Positions 31,203-42,407 of a stretch of DNA of 64,000 bases are shown piece after piece (the first letter of the stretch is position 1; each line of letters starts with the position of its first letter). The notes under the pieces were generated by a model. It was not told the origin of the DNA, searched no databases, and worked only from the letters and a program-made list of their open reading frames with translations. This stretch comes from Prorocentrum cordatum. Its lineage: Eukaryota; Sar; Dinophyceae; Prorocentrales; Prorocentraceae. The position numbers and the translations under genes are program-made. Location of the stretch: NCBI GenBank assembly GCA_963575745.1, contig CAUYUJ010003609.1:1-64000 (forward strand), in the 5' to 3' direction.

Positions 31203-31395
31203 AACCCTGACCCCGCCGATCTGCGTCAGGGGCGCCACCGAATTTCAGAAATGTGGCAAATCTATGTGTTTTTACTTTGTGTTTGTGGACCCTGACCCCG
31301 CCGATCTGCGTGAGGGGTGCCACCGAATTTCAGAAATGTGGCAAATCCTTTCTGTTTTTGGACCCTGACCCCGCCGATCTGCGTGAGGGGTGTCA
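31203..31395. repeat. ~70-80-bp repeat, three copies (other array border)
   Basis: ACCCTGACCCCGCCGATCTG at ~31205, 31286 and 31365, each with TCAGAAATGTGGCAAATC following in the first two. Same family as 28645-28800. Confidence 0.85.
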
Positions 31396-31679
31396 ATTTT
31401 TACCCACCCCAGCAATTCAGAAAATACGTTTTGGGCGTGGTAAAAGTGACAGTTTTGGACCTCCCCCCCCTCGCGCGGTCCATCAACAAGGAACAGTAAG
31501 CAGCAAAAACTCAGCAAGGAACAGTAAGCAGCAAGAGGCAGAACTGTAACAATGGAAATTGGAAGCTGCAACTGGTATAGGAAACTGCGAACCTCCGGCC
31601 TACAGCCTGGTGGCCCCACAAGGGGGCCGGCGGATTTTTTTGTCAAGAGGAACACGAGTGGGGGTAGTGAGCAGGGAGG
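31396..31679. other. No gene seen
   Basis: Contains AAGGAACAGTAAGCAGCAA twice (about 31488 and 31514). Otherwise unique. Confidence 0.4.
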
Positions 31680-31955
31680 ATGCGGAGGAGGAGGATGAGG
31701 AGGAGGAGGTGGAGGAGGAGGAGGAGGAGGAGGAGGAGGAGGTGGAGAAGGAGGAGGAGGAGGATGAGGAGGAGGAGTAGGAGGAGGGGGAGGAGGAGGA
31801 GGAGAAGGAGGAGGAGGAGGAGCAGGTGGATGATAAGGAGGATGAGGAGGGCGAGGGAGAGGGCGATTGGGAGTGAGGTGAGTGGGAGCAGGAGCGGGAA
31901 CAGGAGAAGGAGGAGGAGGAGGAGGAGGAGGTGAAGGAGGAGGAGGAGGACCAGT
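31680..31955. repeat. (GGA)n tract
   Basis: GGA/GAG with GAT and AAG interruptions. No SL at the edges. Confidence 0.9.
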
Positions 31956-32134
31956 GTAAACCCAAGGCTCATCAACGATGTTAGAATACAACCTCCCTCC
32001 AAGCTTCCTCTTCACAGGCTTCTAGTTGCAAGATTTCATTTCTACTGAGGGAAGTGCCCAGTTGGAAGACAACCATGTGAAAGTCCTGAAGCGTGCCCAA
32101 ACACTATTCTCAGTGTTTCGACGCCCCGAGTCAA

Positions 32135-32266
32135 TGAGTCTGTTGCGTCTTGACGATCCTGAATCGTGCCAGAACGCCATTCCTGGGACTTCAACGCCGC
32201 GATTCAATCGAACTGTTGCGCCCTGACAGTCCCGAATCACTCCAGAACACCATTCCGGGCACGTTA
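32135..32266. repeat. ~70-bp tandem duplication
   Basis: TGTTGCG(T)C.TGACGATCCTGAATC.TGCCAGAACGCCATTCC.GG is repeated as TGTTGCGCCCTGACAGTCCCGAATCA.TCCAGAACACCATTCCGGG. No gene in 31956-32284. Confidence 0.65.
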
Positions 32267-32284
32267 ACATTTCAAGTCCGTGAA

Positions 32285-32640
32285 ACGCTTGCAGATTTGT
32301 GAAACGAATGTGCGCGGCGCTGGGGCGAGAGCCACATCTTGAAAAGGAGCCGCCCTCCATCCGTGATGCTTTTGTTGCGCCTTCTCCGAACCGATGTGCG
32401 CGGAGCGAAGGCGAGACCCACACGCCGAAAACGGCCCGCCCTCCACCCGTGCAGCTCCTGCAATTTTGCACAACTAATGTGCGCGGTACTACGGCGAGAA
32501 CCACATTTTGAAAACCGCCCGTCCTCAATCCGTGGAACCTCTGCAAATTGTTGCAGGTAGGATGCGCGGCGCCAAGGTGAGAGCCACCTTCTGAAAACTG
32601 CCTGCCCTCCATCCGTGAAGCTGTTGCCAGTTTCCAAGCT
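32285..32640. repeat. ~84-bp tandem repeat, four units (same family as 2190-2530)
   Basis: ATGTGCGCGG at ~32308, 32393 and 32478 and GATGCGCGGCGCC at ~32560. Each is followed by GGCGAGA(A/G)CCACAT, a CTTGAAAA-type word and CGCCCTCCATCCGTG. Confidence 0.75.
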
Positions 32641-32724
32641 ATTCAGTGGTAGGAAGTCTCAGGCGAAGCGCCCAACCCGCCCTTCTGTCTGGCCTCGGGG
32701 TGCGACAGGCAGGAAGCAAAAGGA

Positions 32725-32790
32725 ATGGAGGAGGAGGAGGAGGAGGAGGAGGAGGAGGAGGAGGAGGAGGAGGAGGAGGAGGAGGAGGGG
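32725..32790. repeat. (GGA)n microsatellite
   Basis: Near-pure GGA triplets. The flank before it (TGCGACAGGCAGGAAG) matches the flank before the purine tract at 2531. 32791-33240 has no gene. Confidence 0.95.
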
Positions 32791-33257
32791 GACAACGCCG
32801 ATGACCTGTCGTGCAACTGAGGAACAGGAGCACGGGCCATGACTTGTGGGCCCTGCTGGGCTGCACCCTTAGACGAGTGACTTCCCCGTCTTGGGATGCT
32901 TGCCATACTTTATGGCTTTGATATTATATCGCTGCCTAGAGGAGAAGGAGGAGGAGGACGAGGAGGAGGAGGAGGAGGAGGTTTTCAGAAGGAAATGGCA
33001 CTGAGGGGCCAGGACGGGGGAATCCCGCGGGGGGCGGGGGGCAGACGCCCCATTCGAGCGCAGCGCTCAGGACTTTCCAGGAACGTTTTTTAGGAGTCAC
33101 ACGACCAGCATGACGCTCCAATCCTTGCCCGCGCAACCTCTGGGTGCCTTTCCCCCTCGAGCGTGCCCGGCCGAATTGGACCCACAACGAGGGAACGATG
33201 AGGAGAACATGGACGAAGGACAGGGAGGGAGGAGGGGAAGGTGAGGACGGAGGAGTC

Positions 33258-33345
33258 GGAGAGGGGGAGGAGGAGGAGGAGGAGGAGGAGGAGGAGGAGG
33301 ATGAGGAGGAGGAGGAGGAGGAGGAGGAGGAGCAAGAGGAGGAGG
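33258..33345. repeat. (GGA)n microsatellite
   Basis: GGA triplets with one GAT and one CAA interruption. More G/A-rich sequence continues to 33470. Confidence 0.9.
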
Positions 33346-33497
33346 AGGGAGTGGGGAGGGGGTCCCGAGGGGGAGGCCGAAGGGGACGAGGAGTGGGAAG
33401 AGGGAGCTGTGAGGAGGAGAAGGATTAGGAGGAGTGGGACTGGGTGGAGGGACGAGGAGGAGGATGAGGATGAGATTAAGGATGAGGTTGAGGGCGC

Positions 33498-34800
<1,303 letters not shown>

Positions 34801-36032
34801 AGGATGGGGGAGAGATAGAGCATGAGGATACTTACGGCGAGGAGCAGGATGGATCCGAGGAGATGGGGGTGGAGCTGGGGAGGACCAGAACTGAGTGAGG
34901 AGGGGGAGGGTTCCAGGGAACTCCACCGCCGCCGCCACCGCCTCCTCCTTCCGCTCGACATTCGATGATTTGTATATTTGAATATTTTTCATTCTTTTGG
35001 GGGGGAGGGGGGGCGGCTCCAGGGACTGTTATTGCTTTTTCTGACCATCGTCGTCGGGGTTATCCTCCGCCTCCTCTTACACGTTTCCCACCCTCTCCTC
35101 TTTTTTGCCTCATCCTGCTGGTCTTCTCCCTCCTCCCTCCTCCGTTTTTAAATGTGTGCACGGACTTTGATCATATAACCAATCGTCTAGAAGGCAGACG
35201 AAGCAACTCTGTTAGCCGATGTGGCCACAGTTCGTACGGCTGTCAGCAATCGCAGCATACTTCTTTATCGTCCTCCTGTTGCTTCTGGTCCTCGTGGTCG
35301 TCACTGTCCTTCCTCTCCGCCTCCTCCTGTTCCTCCTCCTCCTCCTCCTCCTCCCTCCTCCCTGACCTCTCCCTCCCCGCCTCCGCCGCCTCCTCCCAGG
35401 CTCTTCTCCCCGCGCCTCCTGCTCCCCCCTTCTCCTTCTGCATCCCCCTCCCCCTTGCTCCCCGGTCGTCCGCCCCCCCCTCTGCTCTCCTCTCGCCGCC
35501 TCTCGCCCTGCCTCCCTCCCGCCGCTCCTCCGCAGCCCGCGCCGGCCAGAAGGGGCTGTTTGCCTCTGCCGCGGCCTCGGTCGTGGGCGCCGCACGGCGC
35601 CCAGCCCGACTCGGGTGGCTGCGTTGCACCTTCGGGGGGGCCTCGTCCCCAGACATGATGGCGTCGTTTCAAAACAGGGCGGGAGGTTTTTTGGACAATT
35701 TCGGCCTCGGGGGGCCCTCGCCGGGCCTCGGGACCTCCAACAAAAACGGCTCAGGATGTAAAAAGGGGTCCCAGGGAAAGGGTTGGAACTTCCAGGGACC
35801 CCGTATTGAAAAAATCAGGACGTCGCACGTCTGGGTCTGTCCCAAATATTGGTGTCTTCTCTCGTGCCCGATGCGGGCTCGATGCGGACTCGGTGCGGAC
35901 TTGGTGCGGATTCGACGCGGATTCGGGGCGCATCCGGCGAATCCGACATCGATTCGACACGGGTTCGACGCGGATAGGGCCGCGACGGGACAGACAAGGT
36001 CACCCCGAAGATGCAACATAATCGGGTGAGCC
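34801..36032. other. No gene seen; pyrimidine-rich then GATTCGACGCG words upstream of CFAP20
   Basis: TCC/CTC-rich at 35320-35530. At 35870-35985 degenerate 10-12-base words (GATTCGACGCG, GCGGACTCG) are repeated. The CFAP20 promoter and SL acceptor should lie here but cannot be picked; AG dinucleotides close to the ATG include GTGAGCC at 36025. Confidence 0.4.
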
Positions 36033-36876
36033 ATGTTCAAGAACACGTACCAGTCCGGTTTCTTGTCCGTCCTGTACTCGATCGGAAGCAAGCCTCTGCA
36101 AATCTGGGACAAGAAGGTCCGCAACGGGCACATCAAGCGCCTCACGGATGCCGACATCCAGTCCAGCGTGCTCGAGATCATGGGCACGAATGTGAGCACC
36201 ACGTTTATCGAATGCCCCGCTGACCCGAAGCAAACACTCGGGATCAAGCTGCCATTCCTAGTGATGATCATCAAGAATCTGAAGAAGTACTTCACCTTCG
36301 AGGTCACCGTGCTCGACGACAAGGAAGTGAGGCGCCGCTTCCGCGCGTCGAACTACCAGAGCACCACCCGCGTGAAGCCCTTCATCTGCACCATGCCGAT
36401 GCGCTTGGACGAGGGCTGGAACCAGATCCAGTTCAACCTATCGGACTTCACCCGGCGCGCGTATGGCACGAACTACATCGAGACCCTCCGCCTGCAGCTG
36501 CACGCGAATTGCCGAATCCGCAGGATCTACTTCTCCGACAGGCCAGGCCTCATGTCGATCTCATCGATCGGATTCGATCTCGAGGTCAGCTGGTCCGATC
36601 CAACCCGATTCTGATAGCCCGACGATGCGGCCCGATGCTCGCATGGCGCTGTCGTGCCTCCCGGCGCAACTGATCCAATTCGATCTTGACCCCGTGCCAG
36701 TGCAGCCCAATCCGACGCGCACTCCGCTTCGATCCGACTTCCCGAGCCCACGCTTCACGAATCCTGGCAGGCTCTACAGCGAGGAGGAGCTGCCCCCGGA
36801 GTTCAAGCTCTTCCTGCCCGTGGCCAAGAAGGGCGGAGCGGACACGGCGGCCGCGGGGGCGACGGCGGCCGCGTGA
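36033..36876 (+). CDS. CFAP20: CFAP20/BUG22 family cilia- and flagella-associated protein (two exons)
   Basis: Exon 1 is 36033-36541 and exon 2 is 36771-36876, giving 204 residues, close to the ~193 of animal and algal CFAP20. The protein starts [11 protein letters not shown] and keeps the family's very conserved core ([76 protein letters not shown]); after the junction it reads [24 protein letters not shown]20 is an inner-junction protein that bridges A and B tubules of axonemal doublets and is also found at centrioles, so it fits a flagellated alga. The last ~15 residues (GGADTAAAG... type) are an Ala-rich extension. The ATG fits the family start exactly. High GC3 codon use. It is the only clearly conserved host gene in the window. 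Reading through the intron gives a false C-terminus ending at 36614. Confidence 0.97.
36542..36770 (+). other. CFAP20: GC-AG intron of CFAP20 (229 bp)
   Basis: Exon 1 ends TCCGACAG, the intron begins GCCAGGCC and ends CCTGGCAG, and exon 2 resumes GCTCTACAGC. This joins FSDR to LYSEEEL in frame, as in the family. The donor is GC, frequent in dinoflagellates. The two junctions share CAGG, so the exact cut could shift by a base or two. Confidence 0.9.
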
Positions 36877-37012
36877 GAGCCCTCCGGCCCGGCGTGCCCC
36901 GGCCCCCTCCCTCCGCCTGCGGACCGCCGAAACCTGCGCGGTCTGAGCTGGCGGCCGAGGGGGGCTCACGGCCTGGGGGCGCCGGCTCCGCGTGTCGCGC
37001 CGCTGGCTTGAA

Positions 37013-37205
37013 GTCGGGCCTGTCCCCCTACAGGGGGATTTTCGACGAAAAATAAACATACCCCCAAAACAGTCCAAAAATAATCCAAAAAGAGTATGGG
37101 GACGTTTTTTTTTTTTTTGTTGTTGTTTTGCATTTTTGGTGTGTTTTTTGGGGGTATTTTTGTTTTTCGTCGACAAGGTCCCCCCTATAGGGGGACAGGC
37201 CCGAC
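37013..37205. mobile_element. MITE family 1, copy B (193 bp)
   Basis: Left end GTCGGGCCTGTCCCCCTA, then CAGGGGGATTTTCGACG; right end CGTCGACAAGG, then CCCCCTATAGGGGGACAGG, then CCCGAC. TIRs pair over about 55 bases, including CATACCCCC/GGGGGTATT. The interior carries poly-T (37107-37120). It lies 136 bp past the CFAP20 stop. Confidence 0.85.
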
Positions 37206-37902
37206 ACAACGCGGGCTCTGGCCCACGGCGCTCTCCGGCGCGCCGCGCCGGCCACGCCCGCGTGCCCGGGCGTCGGGCGCCCCGAGCGTCTCGAAGCCTC
37301 TCGCCCCGCGAAGCGGAGCGGCACGCCGTCGGCTTGCAGGGCGCAGCGCGTCGCCAGGGTCTCTGGATCCAGGGCCGCCGCCGCGACACGATCCGTCAGA
37401 GTTCTCGGCCGCAGACCGGGGGCGTAGCCTGCCGGCCTCCGCCTTTCGGCCGTGCCGACTGCTGCTCGCCGTGCTGCTCTCAGAGGAGGAGGGAAAGAAT
37501 GCCGATGCCGACGCCGCCGATACCCTTCCCCGTTCTCTCGCTTTCGCCTTTTTGGTCCTCTTGGGGGCCTTGGTCACCATGGCTGGATTCGCCTCAGAAG
37601 TCTGAACAGAGCGCACCCCGGGACAGATCTGAGATCTGGGATGTGTCCACCTCCACTTTCGCCTCCGGCTCAGCACCCTCCTCGGCGTCCTCCTCCTCGT
37701 TCTTGTCAAGTGTAGCTCACGAGAGATGTGCTAGTCTGCTAGTTATTTGCGAATGCGCTAGAACGCGCGTTCTTTACATCAGCCAGCTGTGCCAACGTCA
37801 TGGTCGGTCATTGTAGTTTGTTTTAAAGCGGAACTTAGTATGCATTTGAGGGGTTTATGGTCGATCCCTTTTCGAGTGTACGCAGTGCGCAGCAACATTG
37901 AC
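37206..37902. other. No firm gene
   Basis: A minus-strand frame from the ATG at 37580 (ATGGTGACCAAGGC context, MVTKAPKRTKKAKARERG) to 37185 begins Lys/Arg-rich but soon becomes Arg/Ala/Ser low complexity. It could be a small exon of a nuclear basic protein; unsupported otherwise. Confidence 0.25.
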
Positions 37903-38298
37903 TTAACTGGTGATTTGCTCTGGTTCCGAGCCCCAGCCTTGCCATGCGTCTTTCTCAGAGTCCAGTTGTTCAAGCTGTTGAGAAGTATAGCGCGCCGAGT
38001 TCCAGTAGGTTTCGCAGACGTGGGGGGATCCCCCAGACCCGGTCAGCCCAATAAGGACGAGGTTTAGACACGCGAGTTCGAGCCACTGCTTGATAGTACT
38101 AGGACAATTATTTAACTCGCTGGCTTCTTTGGAGTTACTTTTTCCTAAGCTCACGTCTACGTGTAACATGTTGCCATCCTCACGCAGCCACGCTTGCTCG
38201 GGGTTGGCCTCCGAGGCGGGTGCGTCAGCGGACAGACCTCTTCTACCCGGGCGATCGGAGGAGGAATAGGAGGAATAGTTCGATGATTTGAGGAACAT
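37903..38298 (-). CDS. Possible hypothetical protein or exon
   Basis: 131-residue frame with a balanced composition unlike its low-complexity neighbours (for example EQAWLREDGNMLHVDVSLG and ETYWNSARYTSQQLEQL). No family is recognised, with no signal peptide or membrane segment. Moderate GC. There is no SL or promoter evidence, and overlapping + strand frames are of similar length, so this may be chance. Confidence 0.22.
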   Translation of the reverse strand: MFLKSSNYSSYSSSDRPGRRGLSADAPASEANPEQAWLREDGNMLHVDVSLGKSNSKEASELNNCPSTIKQWLELACLNLVLIGLTGSGGSPHVCETYWNSARYTSQQLEQLDSEKDAWQGWGSEPEQITS

Positions 38299-38933
38299 GA
38301 GCGCGAAGGCGAGGACCAGGAGGGCACCGTGCTGCGTTTAGGTTCGTGGTTGAGTTCGTGTGTCGTCGCTCCAGATACGCCGCCCACGTCGCCTCGCTTT
38401 GGCTTGCGTGGTAGGCTTCAGAATTGCAAGATGAGGGAAACAGGTGCTCGCTCCACCTGCGCCCCCTGGTACTCCCCCTCCTTCCTCTGGTGCTCCTCAT
38501 CCACTCTTCTGCGGAGCCATCCAGCACCCTTCGAATACCGCAGACACACGTTTGCGTCGGCGGCTGGCGCTGGCGGGTGAAGCAAAACGGGGTGCGTTAG
38601 GCGAATTCAGCCACCATGCAGAGGGGGGAGGGAGAGCCTAAGATCCGACGTCTCGAACAAGTTGAAACATCATGAAGGATCACGGCTGGAGCCCTAGACC
38701 CCTAGTCCCCATCTTTCTGGAACCTTTTTTGTGGCCGGATCGATCTGTGAGTGTCCTGGGGCTGGACAAAAGTCGAACACGCGGGGCTTGAATAAATCGA
38801 GACGCCATGATCTCAGGGGAGCGAGACGCGCGGGCCCAGGATGGAGACTAGGAGGAGCTGGGCCCGCTCAGAGCAGCCCAGGGGTGTGGCGGGGCTGGCG
38901 CCAGGGACCCACAACAACAACATGCGGTCCTCC
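38299..38933. other. No gene seen
   Basis: Unique sequence, short shadow frames only. Confidence 0.4.
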
Positions 38934-39074
38934 TCTTCTCCTCCTCCTCCTCCTGCTCCTGCTCCTGCTCCTCCTCCCTCACCTCCTCCTCCTCCTCCTC
39001 CTCCTCCTCCTCCTCCTCCTCCTCCTCCTCCTCCTCCTCCTCCTCCCCCACCTCCTCCTCCTCCTCCTCCTCCG
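38934..39074. repeat. (TCC)n microsatellite
   Basis: TCC triplets with TGC interruptions near the start. It runs into the 21-bp repeat. Confidence 0.95.
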
Positions 39075-39084
39075 CCTGGCCCCG

Positions 39085-39850
39085 TTGCAGCCCTTGTGGC
39101 CCCCTCGCTGCCCTTCGTGGCCCCGTTGCAGCCCTTCGTGGCCCCCTCGCTGCCCTTCGTGGCCCCGTTGCAGCCTTTCGTGGCCCCCTTTTGCCCTTCG
39201 TGGCCCCGTTGCAGCCCTTCGTGGCCCCGTTGCAGCCCTTCGTGGCCCCGTTGCTGCCCTTCGTGGCCCCGTTGCAGCCCTTCGTGGCCCCGTTGCTGCC
39301 CTTCGTGGCCCCGTTGCAGCCCTTCGTGGCCCCCTCGCTGCCCTTCGTGGCCCCGTTGCAGCCCTTCGTGGCCCCCTCGCTGCCCTTCGTGACCCCATAT
39401 ATGTATGCCCCTCGTGGCCCCCGCTCGTTCGAGCCCGTCGTGGCCCCATACGCATGCCCTTCGTGGCCCCGCTGTCGCCCTTCGTGGCCTCCTCGCTGCC
39501 CTTCGTGGTCCCGTCGCTGCCCTCAGTGGCCCGCCCTTGCCTTCTGCGGCCCAGTATAAGTATGCCCTTCGTGGCCCTCGCTCGTTCGCGCCCGTCGTCG
39601 CCCCATATGCATGCCCTTCGTGGCCACGTTGTCGCCCTTTGTGGCCCCCTCGCTGCCCTGCGTGGCCCCGTTGCTACTCTCACTGGCCCTGTCGTTGCCC
39701 GTCTGTGGCCCCGCATTACCTGTCCTTCTTGGCCCCCGCTCTTTCGCGCCTTTCGTGGCCCCATACGCATGCCCTTCGTGGCCCCGCTGTTGCCCTTCGT
39801 GGCCCCCTTGCTGCCCTTCGTGGCCCCATCACTGCCCTTCGCGGCCCTCT
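39085..39850. repeat. 21-bp minisatellite with 158-bp higher-order unit
   Basis: The basic unit CCCTTCGTGGCCCCGTTGCAG (shown here as CCCTTCGTGGCCCCG + TTGCAG) is 21 bp and 39100-39390 is regular. From 39399 a composite containing CGCTCGTTCG and CATACGCATGCCC recurs at 39421, 39579 and 39737, exactly 158 bp apart. Because 21 is divisible by three, all frames stay open; they are not called as proteins. Confidence 0.95.
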
Positions 39851-40137
39851 GTCGCTCTCGCTTTCGCTCGCGCTTTCGCTCGTCGTCGTCATCGTCGTCG
39901 TGGTCGGTCTCCTGTCCGTCCCTCTTGGGATCGGGTTGCCGGCGGTCAGCGTTGCCGCTGGCCAGGCCGACGGTCCGCGGCCGCCCCGCCGCTTGCGGGG
40001 GCCCGGCGTGCAGGGAAGACAGATCTACCCCACAAAGGGGGTACGATCGAAGACGAAGAGGTCGGGCATCGAGGGTTTGGGAAATACACGTTGAATGACC
40101 CTCGAGCAGACAAGAGCGAACCGTCTTAACATGCTTG
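39851..40137. other. No gene seen
   Basis: Short CGTCGTCATCGTCGTCG patch near 39885, otherwise unique. Confidence 0.4.
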
Positions 40138-40460
40138 TTGTTGTTGCTGCTGTTGTTGTGGTGTTGGTAGTTGCGATTGCTGTTGTTGCCGTTACTGTCG
40201 TGGTTGTTGTTATCGTTGCCATGTGTGTTGATGTTGTTGGTGTTGCTATGGTTGTTGTTTTTGTTATTGGTTTGTTGTTGTTGTGGTTGTTGTTGTTGTT
40301 GTTGTGGTTGTTGTTGTTGTGGTTGTCGTTGTGGTTGTTGTTCTTGTTGGTGTTGTTGATGCTGTTGTTATTATTGTAGTAGTCGCTGTTGTTGTTGCTA
40401 CTGTTGTTAGTGTTAGTGTTAGTAGTAGTGCTGTTGCTGCTGCTGCTGTTGATACTCGTC
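40138..40460. repeat. (GTT)n-rich tract
   Basis: GTT with GCT, GTG and ATT variants. Frames are Val/Leu or Thr runs. 40461-40867 holds nothing recognisable. Confidence 0.95.
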
Positions 40461-40867
40461 TTCTCGTTGTTCTAGGGGAGGGGTGGGGACATTGGAAAGC
40501 TGTGTGGTCGGAACGTCGGAGCATGGACGATTGATTTGGGGGGTGGGGGCATTCATGTGAGTAGAAAGCCGACTGGGGTGAGCTGGCTCGAAGGCGCTGT
40601 GCAGTGCACCCACAGCTGCAGCCGAAGCAACAGCTGAAGTGCACAGAAACACTCAACTAGCCCACCCTGCAGGCACGGAGGGGTGGAGGATGGAGGGAAG
40701 GAGCGGCAGACGCTCCTCCTGCCTTGCCCCTCCTCTTTCCCGTTCGCGCCCCTGGCACCTCGTCACACCAGGAAGGGCAAGTCAGCCTAGTCCCTGGCCC
40801 TTCTTCGACCTCGTACTGGACGGCAGATGCTTGGCGATCTCTTCGCGGATGCACCCGCCGAGGAGGT

Positions 40868-40935
40868 GAATCTCTCTCTCTCTCTCTATATATATGTATA
40901 TATATATATATATGCAGGTGTGTATATATACAAAT
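40868..40935. repeat. (CT)n(TA)n compound microsatellite
   Basis: CTCTCTCTCTCT followed by TATATA with GTA interruptions. Confidence 0.95.
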
Positions 40936-41135
40936 GTACACATATCGGCTTTCTGTTCTCCACCTCGTGTTGGCATTCATCGGGGATGTGCCCGAGCCTC
41001 AAGCTTTGTCCTTCAGGCTTTCGCCTGATCCCGCGCCAGCGTCGCCAGCATCGCTCGCCCGCTCTCGGCCGCACCCCTGGGCAGATATACCCTCGCACCT
41101 CGTCGCTCCTCCCCTCCTCCCTTCGCCATCCTGTT

Positions 41136-41156
41136 CCATAGCCATTTCGGCTCAAG
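41136..41156 (+). other. Decayed spliced-leader copy, 19/21
   Basis: CCATAGCCATTTCGGC followed by TCAAG differs from the SL at two positions and is preceded by T, as the 22-nt leader is. The upstream flank is pyrimidine-rich (CTCCTCCCCTCCTCCC, 41106-41121). Simple counting gives fewer than one chance in ten thousand of a match this good in random sequence of this size. Confidence 0.75.
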
Positions 41157-41209
41157 CGCTCAGGGCGCCTGGCTCTCTGCATGCTTCGAGGGCCCTCGAG
41201 GCTGATGCT

Positions 41210-41362
41210 ATGACGGCCGTCTCACTGGAAGAGGAGGCAGCGGCCGATGGCGAGGAGGTGGAGCTGGATGACGACTACGCGGACGGAGAAGAGGCTGGCG
41301 AAGAGGTCATTTTGGAGGATACAACCGCGGGCACATACAACCACTGCAGGTCTGGCGCTTGA
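41210..41362 (+). CDS. Small acidic ORF downstream of the decayed SL (possible retrogene exon)
   Basis: ATGACGG begins 53 nt after the SL relic and encodes 50 residues, rich in Glu/Asp (VSLEEEAAADGEEVELDDDY), then stops at 41362. The frame is also open far upstream, but the SL places the mRNA start just before it. Not recognised; such acidic N-termini are common in nuclear and chaperone-like proteins. A CTGCAG|GT and a following CTTCAG 60 nt later look like an intron, but the obvious join leads to a stop, so no second exon is proposed. A short upstream ATG (41181) precedes it. Confidence 0.35.
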   Translation: MTAVSLEEEAAADGEEVELDDDYADGEEAGEEVILEDTTAGTYNHCRSGA

Positions 41363-41854
41363 TTATTGGCCTCGCGTTGTTTCCTTTTTTGCGTCGTGGC
41401 TTCAGCCGCGGTGTGTGAAGACCTCGGTGTTGCCGCGCAGTTCTTTCCAATTGGTGGGCGCACGCATAAGATGCAGCCGCTGCCACACATTGTAAGCCTT
41501 CCTCCTAACTGGCGCCCAAGTGGGAATGTCTTGATCGTTAGGTCTTAGAGCCCCCCCCCGCATGGTCGGACCCTTTGCGGCAGATGCTCCAGGTTTGTTC
41601 GGAGGTCCGTTTCTGCTGCCTCGCATACCCGCTACCATGCTTTTTTCCATTGTTGCATGTGTGTGTGTGTGTGTGTGTGTACGTGTGTGGGTGGGTGGGG
41701 GGGGGGGGGGGCAACGGGGCATTCGGGAATGCGCTGCGGGTGCGGCGAGGATCCGCGAAAGGCTCCCCACAGTTGCAGCGAGTATCGCTTTGGGCATCAG
41801 CTTCTTCTGTCGAGAGCTCAAGAGCCTAAACTCGGCGCCGAACAAGAGGGGCAC
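41363..41854. other. No firm gene; (GT)n and G-run
   Basis: (GT)n at 41658-41682 runs into GGGTGGGTGGGGGGGG (41690-41711), a possible G-quadruplex. A minus-strand frame 41854-41402 contains plausible residues near its end (RPNDQDIPTWAPVRRKAYN) but spans the (GT)n tract. Confidence 0.4.
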
Positions 41855-42005
41855 GTGAGAAGGAGGAGGCCTTCTGAGAAGGCTCGGGAGTCCCCCAGTC
41901 TTCTGAGAAATTCTCTAAGCCTTCCGCGAAGACACAGACAACTTTTCAGGAGGCGCGAGGGCTTCTGAGAAGTCCTGCCGCCTTCTGAGAAGGCCTCCTC
42001 CTCAC
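41855..42005. mobile_element. 151-bp inverted-repeat element with CCTTCTGAGAAGG words
   Basis: The left end GTGAGAAGGAGGAGGCCTTC pairs with the right end GAAGGCCTCCTCCTCAC. Inside, CTTCTGAGAA occurs several times and is itself palindromic. Confidence 0.6.
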
Positions 42006-42407
42006 TTCCCCCCTCGCTCGCCGCCAACAAGAGCCCAAAGGGACACCTCCATGAATACTGGACTCGTGCGAGCCCCGATGCGGTGGCGGGGAGTTCGATG
42101 CCCAGCGCTTTCCTGCTCTCGGATGCGCCCGTCCCTGGCACGGGATGTGCGTGTAAGAGTGCCGAAGCAGTGGGGCAGCTTCGGGCCTGGGAAACCAGTT
42201 TTCGGGGCCTTCGGAGGATTGGGTTCCAGGCTAGGAGGAGGAGGACCATTTGGACCATGTGACCAAGCACAGGGTCGTGCGGGGGGGGGAGCAAGGGAGA
42301 GGAAGGCAGAACCCCGAACGGAGGTGCTTTGGTGCAGGCGGAACCCCGCCTCACCGCCACACCACCGCAACCGCTGCTGGCCAGTTAGCCCTCCGCAGGA
42401 GGGCCAA

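Noticed and set aside
36542-36614. CFAP20 reading on to a stop at 36614
   Set aside because: This replaces the conserved LYSEEEL end by unrelated residues; the GC-AG intron restores it.
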